This document shows positions 6,864 through 15,146 of a stretch of 36,156 nt of DNA, one piece after another. The notes under the pieces are model-generated. The model was not told the origin of the DNA, ran no database searches, and was given only the letters and a program-made list of their open reading frames with translations. The position numbers were made by a program, and so were the translations under genes. Source of the DNA: an uncultured Clostridium sp. (GTDB lineage Bacteria > Bacillota > Clostridia > Lachnospirales > Lachnospiraceae); NCBI GenBank assembly GCA_900540335.1, contig UQFC01000018.1, forward strand, positions 1-36,156. The letters run 5' to 3'. Positions within the stretch are counted from its first letter, which is position 1; each line of letters begins with the position of its first letter.

Positions 6864-6877
6864 GAGATCCTGGTTAT
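6844..6877. promoter_or_regulatory. 34-bp inverted repeat centred on the -35 element
   Basis: ATAACCAGGAT (6844-6854) and ATCCTGGTTAT (6867-6877) are perfect 11-base arms around a 12-base centre that contains the -35 hexamer of the NlpC/P60 promoter. There is no T-run on either strand, so an operator is likelier than a terminator. It also lies 70 bases past the HAAS-domain gene and might cap that transcript. Confidence 0.5.
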
Positions 6878-6947
6878 TGTTTACATATTGTTAATAATTA
6901 TTTTAAGATTTTATAACATCTCAGCGATTGGCACAAAAACAGGCTCA

Positions 6948-7484
6948 TTATCTGCGGCGTCCGCCTACAAACCACATAATTACTGCAATCAGTCCCAGCA
7001 CCGGCAGCATGGGAATAACCAGACTTAAAAAGCCTGTAATCAGCGTAAACAGCAGCATAAAGAACAAGACCACAACAACCACTGCCAACAGCTTCCAGTA
7101 CCACTTATCCAGGTTGTAATAATGAATATGACCGCGGGAGCTGTTTCCCTGCCCATAGCCCTCATTCTGGCTGTAGGAGCCGTCCTGGTTATAACTGCCG
7201 CCTGACTGGCTGTAACTGCCTGACTGGCTGCCTTCACTGAAAAATCCCCGGAAATGATAAGGTTCAAATGCTCCCTCCTCGGCCCCCGGCGTTGTATCCA
7301 TAATCGTTCGGGCAATCAGTCTGGGGTCTCCCAGCTCATCCATAATATCCTGCTCTGTTCTGCCTTTTTCCTGCTCTGTCCGAATATAATCCCGATAATA
7401 AATCAGGTTTTCCCGGACTGTTTCCGGCGGTACATTGCCGGACAGGGCTGCTTCCAGTCCCTGGATAAATTCGTTTTTACTCAT
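6948..7484 (-). CDS. HAAS-domain (DUF1700-like) membrane protein
   Basis: 178 residues. The N-terminal 60 residues (MSKNEFIQGLEAAL to DELGDPRLIARTI) form the helical HAAS-type domain found in DUF1700 proteins. A Gly/Ser/Tyr/Gln-rich spacer of about 35 residues follows, with repeated SYSQ/GSY motifs. Next are two hydrophobic helices (WKLLAVVVVVLFFMLLFTL and a second from FLSLVIPML) and a basic tail GGRRR. DUF1700 proteins are often encoded beside PadR regulators, but none is present here. It lies 16 bases after fbp with a good ribosome binding site, so it is probably co-transcribed with it. Function unknown. Confidence 0.8.
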   Translation of the reverse strand: MSKNEFIQGLEAALSGNVPPETVRENLIYYRDYIRTEQEKGRTEQDIMDELGDPRLIARTIMDTTPGAEEGAFEPYHFRGFFSEGSQSGSYSQSGGSYNQDGSYSQNEGYGQGNSSRGHIHYYNLDKWYWKLLAVVVVVLFFMLLFTLITGFLSLVIPMLPVLGLIAVIMWFVGGRRR

Positions 7485-7500
7485 TCAGTCTCCTTCTGTT

Positions 7501-9438
7501 TCAATCTGCCTGTTCCTTAATATCACCCCGGCGATAAGCTGCTGAAAGCTCCTTCAAATCCTCAATCTGAGCCATCAGCTCCTTTCCCTTATCTGTATCG
7601 CTTACCATGATTCTGTTTTTCATTTTTTCTACAATGGCAACTCTGGGCGTATTTTCCTGCTCCGGATTAAATGGCTTATGCTCTGCCAGAGCCAGATGAT
7701 GGGAATTATAAATCAGCGTATAGCCTGCAATTCCCGTATATTTCTGATAAGCCTTGGAAAGTCCGCCATCAATGACAAACAGCTTGCCGTTGGCCTTGAC
7801 AGGCATTTCTCCATCCTTGATCTTTACGGGCACATGTCCGTTAATAATGTGGGAGCCTCCACCGGACAGACCAAACTCCTGAAGAATCCGATCACAGACT
7901 TCTTCCTGCTGACTCAGCTTATAATAAGGATTCAGCCGCTCTCTGTGGGTTGTCTTGTCCGCCACGAAATAGTGCTCAAAGGTTGTCATCTTATCCTTTC
8001 CGAATACAGGTGACTTGGCTCCGCACCACAGATACCACATAAAATCTCTGGCACTGTTCTTATCCGGATCATCCTCCGACAGAAAATATGCCTTGTGGAT
8101 CTGTTCTCCAATATAATCCATAAGTGCTCTTCCTGTCAACTCCTCCCCGTTGCAGATCATTCCCTCAAAGCTTCCGTCCGGCCTCATGGGAATACAGCCG
8201 TGGTAAAGAAGATTTCCATTGTGGCACTTATACAGGGCGCCGTTTGTATAAAGGAAACGGATGTGCTTGTGAAGAAGTCCGCTGTGACGGAATGACATAA
8301 TCAGAGTATGCAAAAGCTCATCCTCTTCCTTTGTAAGGCGCAGAGGATACTTCGGATCAATCGTGGGAAACATCGTATCCAGCATGGGATACTCTGTCCC
8401 TTCAATGGTAACCACGCCCCGGTTGTAATCCACCGCCTCCAGCAGAATCCGGTCATCCATCTTGTAGCCGGGGTGGCGCTTGATAATCTGTCCCTCTACC
8501 TTAAACTGAATTACGGCAATGGCCTTGTGCATTTTGGCCGCCAGACCCGGATCCACTGCATCGTAAATATTTTCATCAAGAATTTTCGGTGTAAACTGGC
8601 TGCAGGGATCGTCCCTGTATACCTTTGAAGCAAACATGGACAGAGGACGAAGATTGATGCCGTATCCATCCTCCAGAACATCGAAGCTGTTGTAGCTGAT
8701 GGCGATCCGGAGAACATTGCATACACAGGCAGGATTTCCTGTTGCCGCTCCCATCCAGGAAATGTCGTGATTGCCCCACTGAATATCCACATCATGGAAA
8801 TGCATCAGCTCATTCATAATAATATCCGCCCGCGGTCCACGATCAAAAATATCCCCGATAATGTGAAGACTGTCAATCGCCAGGTTCTGAATCAGTTCGC
8901 ACAGGGCCACAATAAATTTGTCAGCGATTCCCGTATCAATAATGGAACGAATAATCTCTTCATAATAAACCCGCTTGTTTTCGTCATTGTAATCCACATG
9001 AAGAAGCTCATCGATGACATAGCCGAACTCTCTGGGCATTTTTTTGCGAACCTTGGAGCGGGTATATTTGGAGGATACCTCCTTGCAGATCTGAACCAGT
9101 CTGTTTACGGTAATCCTCTGCCAGTCCTCGGTTCCCCGCCCCTCCTGAATAATCTTGTTCAAGTTGCGATCCGGATAATAAATCAGGTTTGCCAGCTCCA
9201 CCTGCTCCTCCTCCGGAATAATGTAACCATAAGTTGCCCGGATCTTTTCTCTGATAATTCCGGACGCGCTGCGCAGCAGATAAATAAATGCCTCATATTC
9301 TCCGTGCAGATCGCTGAAAAAGTATTCTGTGCCCTTGGGCAGGCCGCAGATCGCTATCAGATTGATAATTTCACTGGATGCTGCCTTCAGACTTGGATAC
9401 TCTTTTGCCAGCAGTTTCAGATATGCCAAATCCCTCAT
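7501..9438 (-). CDS. fbp: fructose-1,6-bisphosphatase, class III
   Basis: Gluconeogenic enzyme converting fructose 1,6-bisphosphate to fructose 6-phosphate. This is the large Firmicutes-type (FBPase_2) protein built on a calcineurin-like metallophosphatase fold, not the E. coli class I type. Visible metal-ligand blocks: FSDLHGEYEAF near residue 42, GDIFDRGPRAD near 195, WGNHD near 222 and INGHVPVK in the C-terminal half. At 645 residues the length matches the family. The frame starts with TTG at 9444, but GGAGG is placed seven bases before ATG 9438 (MRDLAYLK), which is the better start. It is the first gene of a unit with the HAAS-domain protein. It diverges from the MBL hydrolase gene across 95 bases that must hold both promoters. 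Confidence 0.96.
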   Translation of the reverse strand: MRDLAYLKLLAKEYPSLKAASSEIINLIAICGLPKGTEYFFSDLHGEYEAFIYLLRSASGIIREKIRATYGYIIPEEEQVELANLIYYPDRNLNKIIQEGRGTEDWQRITVNRLVQICKEVSSKYTRSKVRKKMPREFGYVIDELLHVDYNDENKRVYYEEIIRSIIDTGIADKFIVALCELIQNLAIDSLHIIGDIFDRGPRADIIMNELMHFHDVDIQWGNHDISWMGAATGNPACVCNVLRIAISYNSFDVLEDGYGINLRPLSMFASKVYRDDPCSQFTPKILDENIYDAVDPGLAAKMHKAIAVIQFKVEGQIIKRHPGYKMDDRILLEAVDYNRGVVTIEGTEYPMLDTMFPTIDPKYPLRLTKEEDELLHTLIMSFRHSGLLHKHIRFLYTNGALYKCHNGNLLYHGCIPMRPDGSFEGMICNGEELTGRALMDYIGEQIHKAYFLSEDDPDKNSARDFMWYLWCGAKSPVFGKDKMTTFEHYFVADKTTHRERLNPYYKLSQQEEVCDRILQEFGLSGGGSHIINGHVPVKIKDGEMPVKANGKLFVIDGGLSKAYQKYTGIAGYTLIYNSHHLALAEHKPFNPEQENTPRVAIVEKMKNRIMVSDTDKGKELMAQIEDLKELSAAYRRGDIKEQAD

Positions 9439-9533
9439 TTTCAATCCTCCCCAGGTTGATTTTCTCTAACAAATATAGTAACATAATCTGAGGTAAATGA
9501 AAAGTTCTAATCCAAAGATAAGGAGTTCATCCT

Positions 9534-10337
9534 ATGGAACAATTATACGTATTCGGCACGGGAAATGCCGCTGTTATTCATTATTACAATACCTGCTTTG
9601 CCATTCGCAGCGAGGATCGTTTCTTTATGGTTGACGCCGGCGGCGGCAACGGAATCCTGCAGATTCTTGACAAAATGGATGTCAGGTATTCCCAGATCCA
9701 CGATCTCTTTGTCACCCATGAACATACGGATCATCTGCTCGGCGTTGTCTGGATGGTACGCTTTATTGCAACCCGTATGTTAAACGGCACTTATGAAGGC
9801 GATCTGAATATTTACTGTCACGATCAGCTTACTTCTACCATTGATACCTTCTGCCGCCTGACTCTTCAGGGCAAATTTTACCGTCTCATCGGCGACCGGA
9901 TTCATCTGATTCCTGTTCACGACGGGGAAACGCTTTCCATTCTGGACTACCAGGTTACTTTTTTCGATATTCACTCTACCAAGGCGCGCCAGTTTGGATT
10001 TACCACCACTCTGAAAAACGGAAAAAAACTGACCTGCGCTGGGGATGAGCCCTACAATCCTGTCTGCGCCCCCTATGTCGAGGGAAGCGACTGGCTGCTT
10101 CACGAGGCCTTCTGCCTTTACAGTGAACGCGACCGCTTCAAGCCCTATGAGAAGCACCACAGTACGGTTATGGATGCCGCCTGTCTGGCTGAGGAACTCC
10201 ACATCGGCAATCTGGTGCTCTGGCATACAGAGGACAAGTCTGTAGGACGCAGAAAAGAGCTTTACCTGAATGAGGGAAAACAGTATTATCATGGAAACCT
10301 GTTTGTTCCTGATGACGGAGAGATTCTGGATCTGTAA
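9534..10337 (+). CDS. MBL-fold metallo-hydrolase
   Basis: 267-residue cytoplasmic metallo-beta-lactamase-fold protein of RNase Z-like layout. The metal motif THEHTDHLLG lies near residue 61, a second ligand region is near GDEP (about 168), and a late HTED is near 230. It begins MEQLYVFGTGNAAV, typical of stand-alone MBL hydrolases annotated only as ribonuclease Z-like. AAGGAG eight bases before ATG supports the start. It has its own terminator directly after. Substrate unknown; tRNA 3' processing or small phosphodiester or lactone hydrolysis are both possible. Confidence 0.85.
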   Translation: MEQLYVFGTGNAAVIHYYNTCFAIRSEDRFFMVDAGGGNGILQILDKMDVRYSQIHDLFVTHEHTDHLLGVVWMVRFIATRMLNGTYEGDLNIYCHDQLTSTIDTFCRLTLQGKFYRLIGDRIHLIPVHDGETLSILDYQVTFFDIHSTKARQFGFTTTLKNGKKLTCAGDEPYNPVCAPYVEGSDWLLHEAFCLYSERDRFKPYEKHHSTVMDAACLAEELHIGNLVLWHTEDKSVGRRKELYLNEGKQYYHGNLFVPDDGEILDL

Positions 10338-10350
10338 ATTCTGTTTTCAT

Positions 10351-10386
10351 ACAGGGCTCTGTTTTTAGAGCCCTGTCATATTTTTT
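10351..10386 (+). terminator. intrinsic terminator of the MBL hydrolase gene
   Basis: ACAGGGCTCT (10351-10360) and AGAGCCCTGT (10367-10376) form a perfect 10-bp stem, followed by CATA and a T6 run to 10386. Confidence 0.9.
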
Positions 10387-10390
10387 CTGA

Positions 10391-10434
10391 CCTCCCCATA
10401 CACTGTGAAGAATCATGGTCCGTGTACAGGGAGG
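10391..10434 (+). promoter_or_regulatory. inverted repeat that would mask the M23 peptidase ribosome binding site
   Basis: CCTCCC-CA-TACAC (10391-10403) is complementary to GTGTA-CA-GGGAGG (10422-10434) at 11 of 13 positions, with an 18-base loop. The right arm contains the Shine-Dalgarno sequence GGGAGG of the gene starting at 10440. If transcribed from upstream, including read-through past the MBL terminator, the mRNA would hide its own ribosome binding site. Confidence 0.45.
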
Positions 10435-10439
10435 TTTTT

Positions 10440-11696
10440 ATGTCCTCAAAAAAACAGCCGTTCCCTATTTTCAAAAACAGGTCTTTTCAGATTCTGGCTG
10501 CAGAAGCTCTTCTTCTTGCCCTTCTGTTTTCCGGTCTGCTTGTATCTCCGATTTTACCCGCACCGCCCTGCTCTGTCTCAGACTCTGTTTCAGGCCGGCG
10601 TCCTGATTCCGGCAAGGCACCTGATTCCGGCAAGGCTCCCGATTCCGGCAAGGCACCCGATTCCGGCAAGGCTCCCGATTCCGGCGAAAATGCGGACTTC
10701 GTACAGAATTCCGACTCCTCAAAGAATCCGGACTCCTCCCGGCAAAAAAATTTCATCCGATGGGTAGATTTCGACGTAACTGCAGAAGCCATGAATCAGG
10801 CTCTTTATTATGATATTAACAGCTACCTTTCCCCCTGCCACCAGGACTGGATTTCTCTTCTTGCCTTTCTTGGCGCAAGATACGGCGGCGATTTTTCCCG
10901 ATATCAGAAAGCAGATCTGGAACACCTGATTCAGAAGCTTCAGAACGGTCTTTCTATGGAAGAAATAACAAAGGATATGAAATATTATCCATATTATCTG
11001 GAAGCTTATACAGCCGTTTTAGGAGGCCTTGTAGGGGAATATCAAATTCAGGAACCCGGAAAACCGGATGAAAACGGACATTCAGAGCCTGTCTGGCAGT
11101 CCCGATACGGACTGAAGGCATTCAGTCCCATTGCCCGGTATTTTCCTTATGAAGATTATGATGATTTCGGAGCATCCCGCAGCTATGGCTTTCAGCGCCG
11201 CCATCTGGGACATGATTTTATGGGGCAGGTGGGAACTCCCGTTATCTGTGTGGAATCCGGGCAGGTCGAGGCGATCGGCTGGAATCAGTACGGAGGATGG
11301 CGACTGGGAATCCGAAGCTTTGACAAAAAACGTTATTATTACTATGCCCATCTGAGAAAAAATTATCCCTATCACAAATCCCTGAAGCAGGGCAGCATTG
11401 TGCAGGCCGGTGATGTAATCGGATATCTCGGACGCACCGGCTACAGCACCACAGAAAACACCAACAACATCGATACCCCCCATCTTCACTTTGGTCTTCA
11501 GCTGATTTTCGATGAATCCCAGAAGGATGGAAACAATGAAATCTGGATTGACTGCTATGAGCTTGCCCGATTCCTTTCCATGAACCGTTCTGAAACCGTC
11601 AAAAACCAGGAAACCAAAGAATATTATCGTTTATGGCAAATGAAAGACCCCGCCGTACCCGGCGGGGCCAAAGAGCAGAATATTAATCATTCTTAA
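10440..11696 (+). CDS. M23 family (LytM-type) peptidoglycan metalloendopeptidase
   Basis: 418 residues. A membrane anchor or signal segment (ILAAEALLLALLFSGLL, about 20-36) is followed by a Pro-Asp-Ser-Gly-Lys-Ala repeat linker (about 55-84), a helical region with a YDINSYLSPCH-type segment, and a C-terminal M23 domain. Zinc and catalytic residues are visible: H255-x3-D259 in HLGHD, a His in YYYAHL, and H348/H350 in HLHFG. The family cuts peptidoglycan cross-bridges. The frame opens with a GTG at 10422, but ATG 10440 has GGGAGG five bases upstream and is the real start. The gene is convergent with the wall-binding protein gene and overlaps its end by 14 bases. A sporulation role like SpoIIQ is possible but not shown. 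Confidence 0.9.
   Translation: MSSKKQPFPIFKNRSFQILAAEALLLALLFSGLLVSPILPAPPCSVSDSVSGRRPDSGKAPDSGKAPDSGKAPDSGKAPDSGENADFVQNSDSSKNPDSSRQKNFIRWVDFDVTAEAMNQALYYDINSYLSPCHQDWISLLAFLGARYGGDFSRYQKADLEHLIQKLQNGLSMEEITKDMKYYPYYLEAYTAVLGGLVGEYQIQEPGKPDENGHSEPVWQSRYGLKAFSPIARYFPYEDYDDFGASRSYGFQRRHLGHDFMGQVGTPVICVESGQVEAIGWNQYGGWRLGIRSFDKKRYYYYAHLRKNYPYHKSLKQGSIVQAGDVIGYLGRTGYSTTENTNNIDTPHLHFGLQLIFDESQKDGNNEIWIDCYELARFLSMNRSETVKNQETKEYYRLWQMKDPAVPGGAKEQNINHS
10602..10691 (+). repeat. 18-bp tandem repeat encoding PDSGKA
   Basis: Five consecutive 18-base units, the last diverged, each encoding Pro-Asp-Ser-Gly-Lys-Ala. They form a flexible linker between the membrane segment and the rest of the M23 protein. 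The unit differs only at a C/T and an A/T position between copies, which suggests recent duplication. Confidence 0.9.
11648..11667 (-). terminator. probable terminator of the wall-binding gene, embedded in the M23 coding sequence
   Basis: CCCCGCCG (11648-11655) and CGGCGGGG (11660-11667) form a perfect, very G+C-rich stem. On the minus strand it is followed by TCTTTC, a weak T-rich tail. It falls inside the last codons of the convergent M23 gene, so the DNA both encodes protein and may end the opposing transcript. Confidence 0.5.
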
Positions 11697-12654
11697 GTGT
11701 TCCGTTTTCATCCAGAATGTAACCGTCAGGAGTGGTGGTATTCTTCTGCATCACTCCTGCTCTGTTGCAGTAATACTTCTTTCCCTTCCATTCGATCCAT
11801 CCTGTTTTCATATAGCCGTTCTCATCAAAGAAATACCACTGTCCATCCAGCTCCATCCACTGATTCACCGGATAGGAACCATCCTCCATTTCATACCAGC
11901 TGCCCTGGGAATTGGATTTCCACTCCCCTCTCAGAGGGCGGCTGCCTGCCTCTCCGTTTCGGATGGCTGCGGCCTGTTCTTTGGACAGGTTTACAATATT
12001 GGATTCCATCCAATCGCCCTTGTTCGATACATTCAGGCCATTGACCGGACGAATCTTCATCTGGTAGCTTCCGGGACGATCCATAATATCTTTGAAATTG
12101 TAATCTGTTCCCGTTGTACTTAACATGGTAATGCCGATTCCTTCCCCGTTCCGGTAAAGGCGGAACTCATAGGTAGCTGCCCCCGGAACTGCATCCCACA
12201 TACCGTATCCATTGTCTGTAAGAACCACCTCGGTCAGCTCTCCCACGCTCTCTGCCAGGGGAGGAAGCTTCACTGTCAGCTTCAAAATTTCAGAAGAATC
12301 CTGCTTGGATGCCTTGATATAGGTAGCGCCGCTCAGCTTTACCGCACTGGCTTTGCTCAGTGAGAAATAATAACCCTCGTCTGCTCTGAGATAAATCACG
12401 ATCTGAGGAACATCTTCTCTGGTCCACTCAAAACCCGTATTCTCAATCTCATAGTAATCAAAGGAATACTTATCTCCCTTTGTCTTAACCTCTATGGTTT
12501 CCTCACCGAAACGGGTATCCGGCTGAATATCAGCTTCTATCTCAAGATTGACAGAACTGATTTTCTTTCTGCTGGCTGCCATCGCCGGTACCGCCATCAG
12601 AGCTGCCATCAAAACAGTCATAACTGCTGCTGCTAACTTTTTTCTGTGCTTCAT
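11683..12654 (-). CDS. secreted protein with C-terminal cell-wall-binding repeats
   Basis: 323 residues from the ATG at 12654, which has GGGGGA seven bases upstream; the frame is open ten codons further but without a better site. A signal peptide (KKLAAAVMTVLMAALMAVPA, cut after AMA) leads to a region of about 210 residues with no family I can name, in which EFRLYRNG and YQMKIRPVNG look fibronectin type III-like. The C-terminus has about three choline-binding-type repeats (GSWYEMEDGSYPVNQW, DGQWYFFDENGYMKTGW, KYYCNRAGVM). Such repeats bind choline or other wall polymers and hold the protein at the surface. A consensus-like promoter lies at 12723-12751. Confidence 0.85.
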   Translation of the reverse strand: MKHRKKLAAAVMTVLMAALMAVPAMAASRKKISSVNLEIEADIQPDTRFGEETIEVKTKGDKYSFDYYEIENTGFEWTREDVPQIVIYLRADEGYYFSLSKASAVKLSGATYIKASKQDSSEILKLTVKLPPLAESVGELTEVVLTDNGYGMWDAVPGAATYEFRLYRNGEGIGITMLSTTGTDYNFKDIMDRPGSYQMKIRPVNGLNVSNKGDWMESNIVNLSKEQAAAIRNGEAGSRPLRGEWKSNSQGSWYEMEDGSYPVNQWMELDGQWYFFDENGYMKTGWIEWKGKKYYCNRAGVMQKNTTTPDGYILDENGTLKND

Positions 12655-12722
12655 GTTTCTTTCCCCCATTCTGTGCCCATACAATCCTTCTTTTATAAAA
12701 AGGCTGCATCTTATCTGCTTTC

Positions 12723-12751
12723 ACTCTAGTACATTGTTTATCTCCTGTCAA
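12723..12751 (-). promoter_or_regulatory. promoter of the wall-binding protein gene
   Basis: Minus strand TTGACA (12751-12746), a 17-base spacer, TAGAGT (12728-12723). The -35 is perfect and the -10 is weaker. The leader is about 60 bases. Confidence 0.55.
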
Positions 12752-12817
12752 TACAGGAACTGAATTCTTAAGTTTCCACAGGAAATTGTAAGAAACAACT
12801 CAGAAATACGCGAAAAA

Positions 12818-12904
12818 GAATCTCGCGAGCTTCTCCGCCTGCGGCGGGTCGCTTCTGCGACAAAATTCTCTTCCAACCCATGACGAGCCCCGCAAAGCGT
12901 TTTT
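12818..12904 (-). repeat. dispersed terminator-associated repeat, copy B
   Basis: Contains TCTCGCGAGCTTCTCC, the hairpin CCGCC-TGC-GGCGG, a second hairpin GTCGC-TTCT-GCGAC (12848-12861), TTCTCTTCCAACCCATG, and CCCCGCAAAGCG followed by T5. Read on the minus strand it begins about 33 bases after the T-run of the rny terminator. Copy C carries the same second hairpin with one compensating base-pair change. Confidence 0.88.
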
Positions 12905-12937
12905 GTTTCACAGGACGTAATTTCCTTCCCGGGAAAT

Positions 12938-12983
12938 AAAAAACAGGCCGGTGTCCTATCGATTCTGATAGAATACCGACCTG
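12938..12983 (-). terminator. intrinsic terminator of rny
   Basis: On the minus strand 12983-12967 pairs with 12960-12944 in a 17-bp stem with one mismatch and two G-U pairs, a 6-base loop, then T6 (12943-12938). The wobble pairs fit minus-strand RNA only, confirming direction. Confidence 0.92.
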
Positions 12984-13015
12984 CGCCATTCCTGCTGCAT
13001 TAAACTATAAAACTC

Positions 13016-14560
13016 TTATTTTGCATAATCTGTAGCCCGGGATTCACGGATTACATTTACCTTAATCTGTCCCGGATATTCCAGCTCATCCTCAATGCGC
13101 TTGGAAATCTCACGGGCCATCAGTACCATGTCATCATCGCTTACCTGCTCCGGAACTACCATGATACGAACCTCTCGACCTGCCTGAATTGCAAAGGACT
13201 TATCTACTCCCTTAAAGGAATTGGTAATATCCTCTAACTGCTTCAATCGGTTTGTATATGTTTCCAGAGTCTCGCGTCTTGCACCGGGTCTTGCTGCAGA
13301 TATTGTATCAGCAGCCTGAACCAGACACGCAATCAGACTCTGCGGCTCAACATCGCCATGATGGGACTCAACAGCATTGATTACAATTGCAGACTCCTTA
13401 TATTTTCTGCAGAGCTCTGCACCCAGCTGTACATGAGATCCTTCCATCTCATGGTCAATGGATTTACCAATGTCATGTAATAAACCAGCGCGTTTTGCCA
13501 TACGGACATCCACGCCTACCTCAGATGCCAGAAGACCTGCCAGCTGAGCAACTTCCATAGAATGCTTCAGTGCATTCTGTCCATAACTGGTTCTGAACTT
13601 CATCTTGCCAAGAAGCTTCACAAGTTCCGGATGAATGCCGTGGATACCAACCTCAAGGGTGGCTGCCTCGCCATCTTCACGCATATTTGCTTCCACTTCC
13701 CGCTGTGCCTTTTCTACCATCTCTTCGATTCTGGCCGGATGAATCCGTCCGTCCACAATCAAACGCTCCAGAGCAATTCTGGCTACTTCACGACGAATGG
13801 GATCAAATCCTGACAGAACTACTGCTTCCGGAGTATCGTCAATAATCAGCTCTACACCGGTCATAGTTTCCAGAGTACGGATATTACGTCCCTCACGTCC
13901 AATGATGCGTCCCTTCATCTCATCGTTCGGGAGCTGAACTACGGATACTGTAGTTTCAGCCACATGATCTGCCGCACATCTCTGAATGGCAGTCACTACA
14001 TAGTCCTTAGCCTTTTTATCCGCTTCTTCCTTAGCCTTGTTTTCCAGTTCCTTGATCATCTTGGCAGTGTCATGCTTGACCTCTGCCTCAACAGAACGGA
14101 GAAGATATTCCTTTGCCTGCTCGGAGGTAAGGCCGGAGATTCTCTCCAGTTCCTGTATCCCCTTCTCGTACAGGCTTTCCACTTCCGCATTCCGCCTGTT
14201 CAGGGCTTCTTCACGGGATGCAATACCAGCTTCCCGCCGTTCCATGGTTTCCGCTTTTTTGTCTAAGTTCTCTTCTTTGCTCAGTACACGTCTTTCATAG
14301 CGTTGAAGCTCAGCTCTTCTCTCTTTTGTTTCTTTATCCAGCTCATTCTTAGTCTTTAAAGACTCTTCCTTTGCCTCCAGGAGAGCTTCTCGCTTCTTTG
14401 TCTCTGCCGTCTTTAACGCTTCATCTATTATCTCTCTGGCTTTTACTTCTGCTGTACCGACCTTACTTTCGTAAGTTTTCTTCCGGTGTTTCACAGCCGA
14501 TATCCAGGTAATAGGCGCCACAACAACCAGTGTTATAACAACTGCTATTATCGTTGACAC
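13016..14560 (-). CDS. rny: ribonuclease Y
   Basis: 514-residue membrane-anchored endoribonuclease that starts mRNA decay in Firmicutes. Visible in order: an N-terminal transmembrane helix (IIAVVITLVVVAPITWI), a long charged coiled coil rich in Lys/Glu/Arg (about 25-190), a KH domain with GRIIGREGRNIR (about 215) and an HD domain with LLHDIGKSID (about 360). The start is GTG at 14560, with AAGGAGG seven bases upstream. That site lies in the palindrome AGGAG-GTG-CTCCT, which could partly hide it. It follows recA-recX, a common clostridial order, but has its own consensus promoter and terminator. Confidence 0.97.
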   Translation of the reverse strand: MSTIIAVVITLVVVAPITWISAVKHRKKTYESKVGTAEVKAREIIDEALKTAETKKREALLEAKEESLKTKNELDKETKERRAELQRYERRVLSKEENLDKKAETMERREAGIASREEALNRRNAEVESLYEKGIQELERISGLTSEQAKEYLLRSVEAEVKHDTAKMIKELENKAKEEADKKAKDYVVTAIQRCAADHVAETTVSVVQLPNDEMKGRIIGREGRNIRTLETMTGVELIIDDTPEAVVLSGFDPIRREVARIALERLIVDGRIHPARIEEMVEKAQREVEANMREDGEAATLEVGIHGIHPELVKLLGKMKFRTSYGQNALKHSMEVAQLAGLLASEVGVDVRMAKRAGLLHDIGKSIDHEMEGSHVQLGAELCRKYKESAIVINAVESHHGDVEPQSLIACLVQAADTISAARPGARRETLETYTNRLKQLEDITNSFKGVDKSFAIQAGREVRIMVVPEQVSDDDMVLMAREISKRIEDELEYPGQIKVNVIRESRATDYAK

Positions 14561-14609
14561 AGGAGCACCTCCTTATTTAGTTTTCATTGTACACCAATAC
14601 AACACTTCA

Positions 14610-14638
14610 ATTTTAAACTGTTTTATGCATTATGTCAA
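14610..14638 (-). promoter_or_regulatory. rny promoter
   Basis: Minus strand TTGACA (14638-14633), a 17-base spacer, TAAAAT (14615-14610). It lies between recX and rny, so rny can be expressed apart from the SOS-controlled recA unit. Confidence 0.8.
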
Positions 14639-14685
14639 GTATCTTACATCCCTAACCGGGAATACTGGACAAAATTTATGCAGTG

Positions 14686-15144
14686 TCAAAAATCGTTGTC
14701 TGACAGCTCGTCCATTACCCGTCGAATTGTCTCAAAGGAGAATCCCCGGCGTCCCAAAGCTGCTGCCAGCTTTCTGGACTTCTCCGGATCCTCTTCGTCT
14801 CCGGCGCTGTATCCCTTTTTCTTTAAAAAACGCCGGACAGCCTCTTCCTCATCCACTGTCTCCTCTTCAAAACAAAGATCCAGTATCTCTCTGGAAATCC
14901 CCTTGTTCTGCAGACTCTGGCGCAGCTGCCGGATACTCTTTCCGCAGCCGGCAGTGCGCACATATTTTCTGGCGTACTCCTGATCATCAAGATAATGGTA
15001 TTCTTTTAAAAAAACAATTGTTTCCTCTACTGCCTCCGGATCATACTCCCGCTCCTTCAGCTTTCTGCGCACCTCTGCCTCTGTTCTGTCACGATATTCC
15101 AGAAGGGAAAGCGCACAGTCCCTGGCAGTCCGCACCTGTCTCAT
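14686..15144 (-). CDS. recX: regulatory protein RecX
   Basis: 152-residue all-helical protein that binds RecA filaments and limits their activity. Recognisable RecX blocks: ALSLLEYRDRTEAEVRRKL (about 11-29), FLKEYHYLDDQEYARKYV (about 45-62), and the third repeat-like segment EEAVRRFLKKKGYS with LGRRGFSFETIRRVMDEL at the C-terminus. It is at the short end for the family, but all three tandem three-helix repeats seem present. The ATG lies two bases after the recA stop codon, so translation is coupled to recA, as is usual in many bacteria. Confidence 0.93.
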   Translation of the reverse strand: MRQVRTARDCALSLLEYRDRTEAEVRRKLKEREYDPEAVEETIVFLKEYHYLDDQEYARKYVRTAGCGKSIRQLRQSLQNKGISREILDLCFEEETVDEEEAVRRFLKKKGYSAGDEEDPEKSRKLAAALGRRGFSFETIRRVMDELSDNDF

Positions 15145-15146
15145 CT

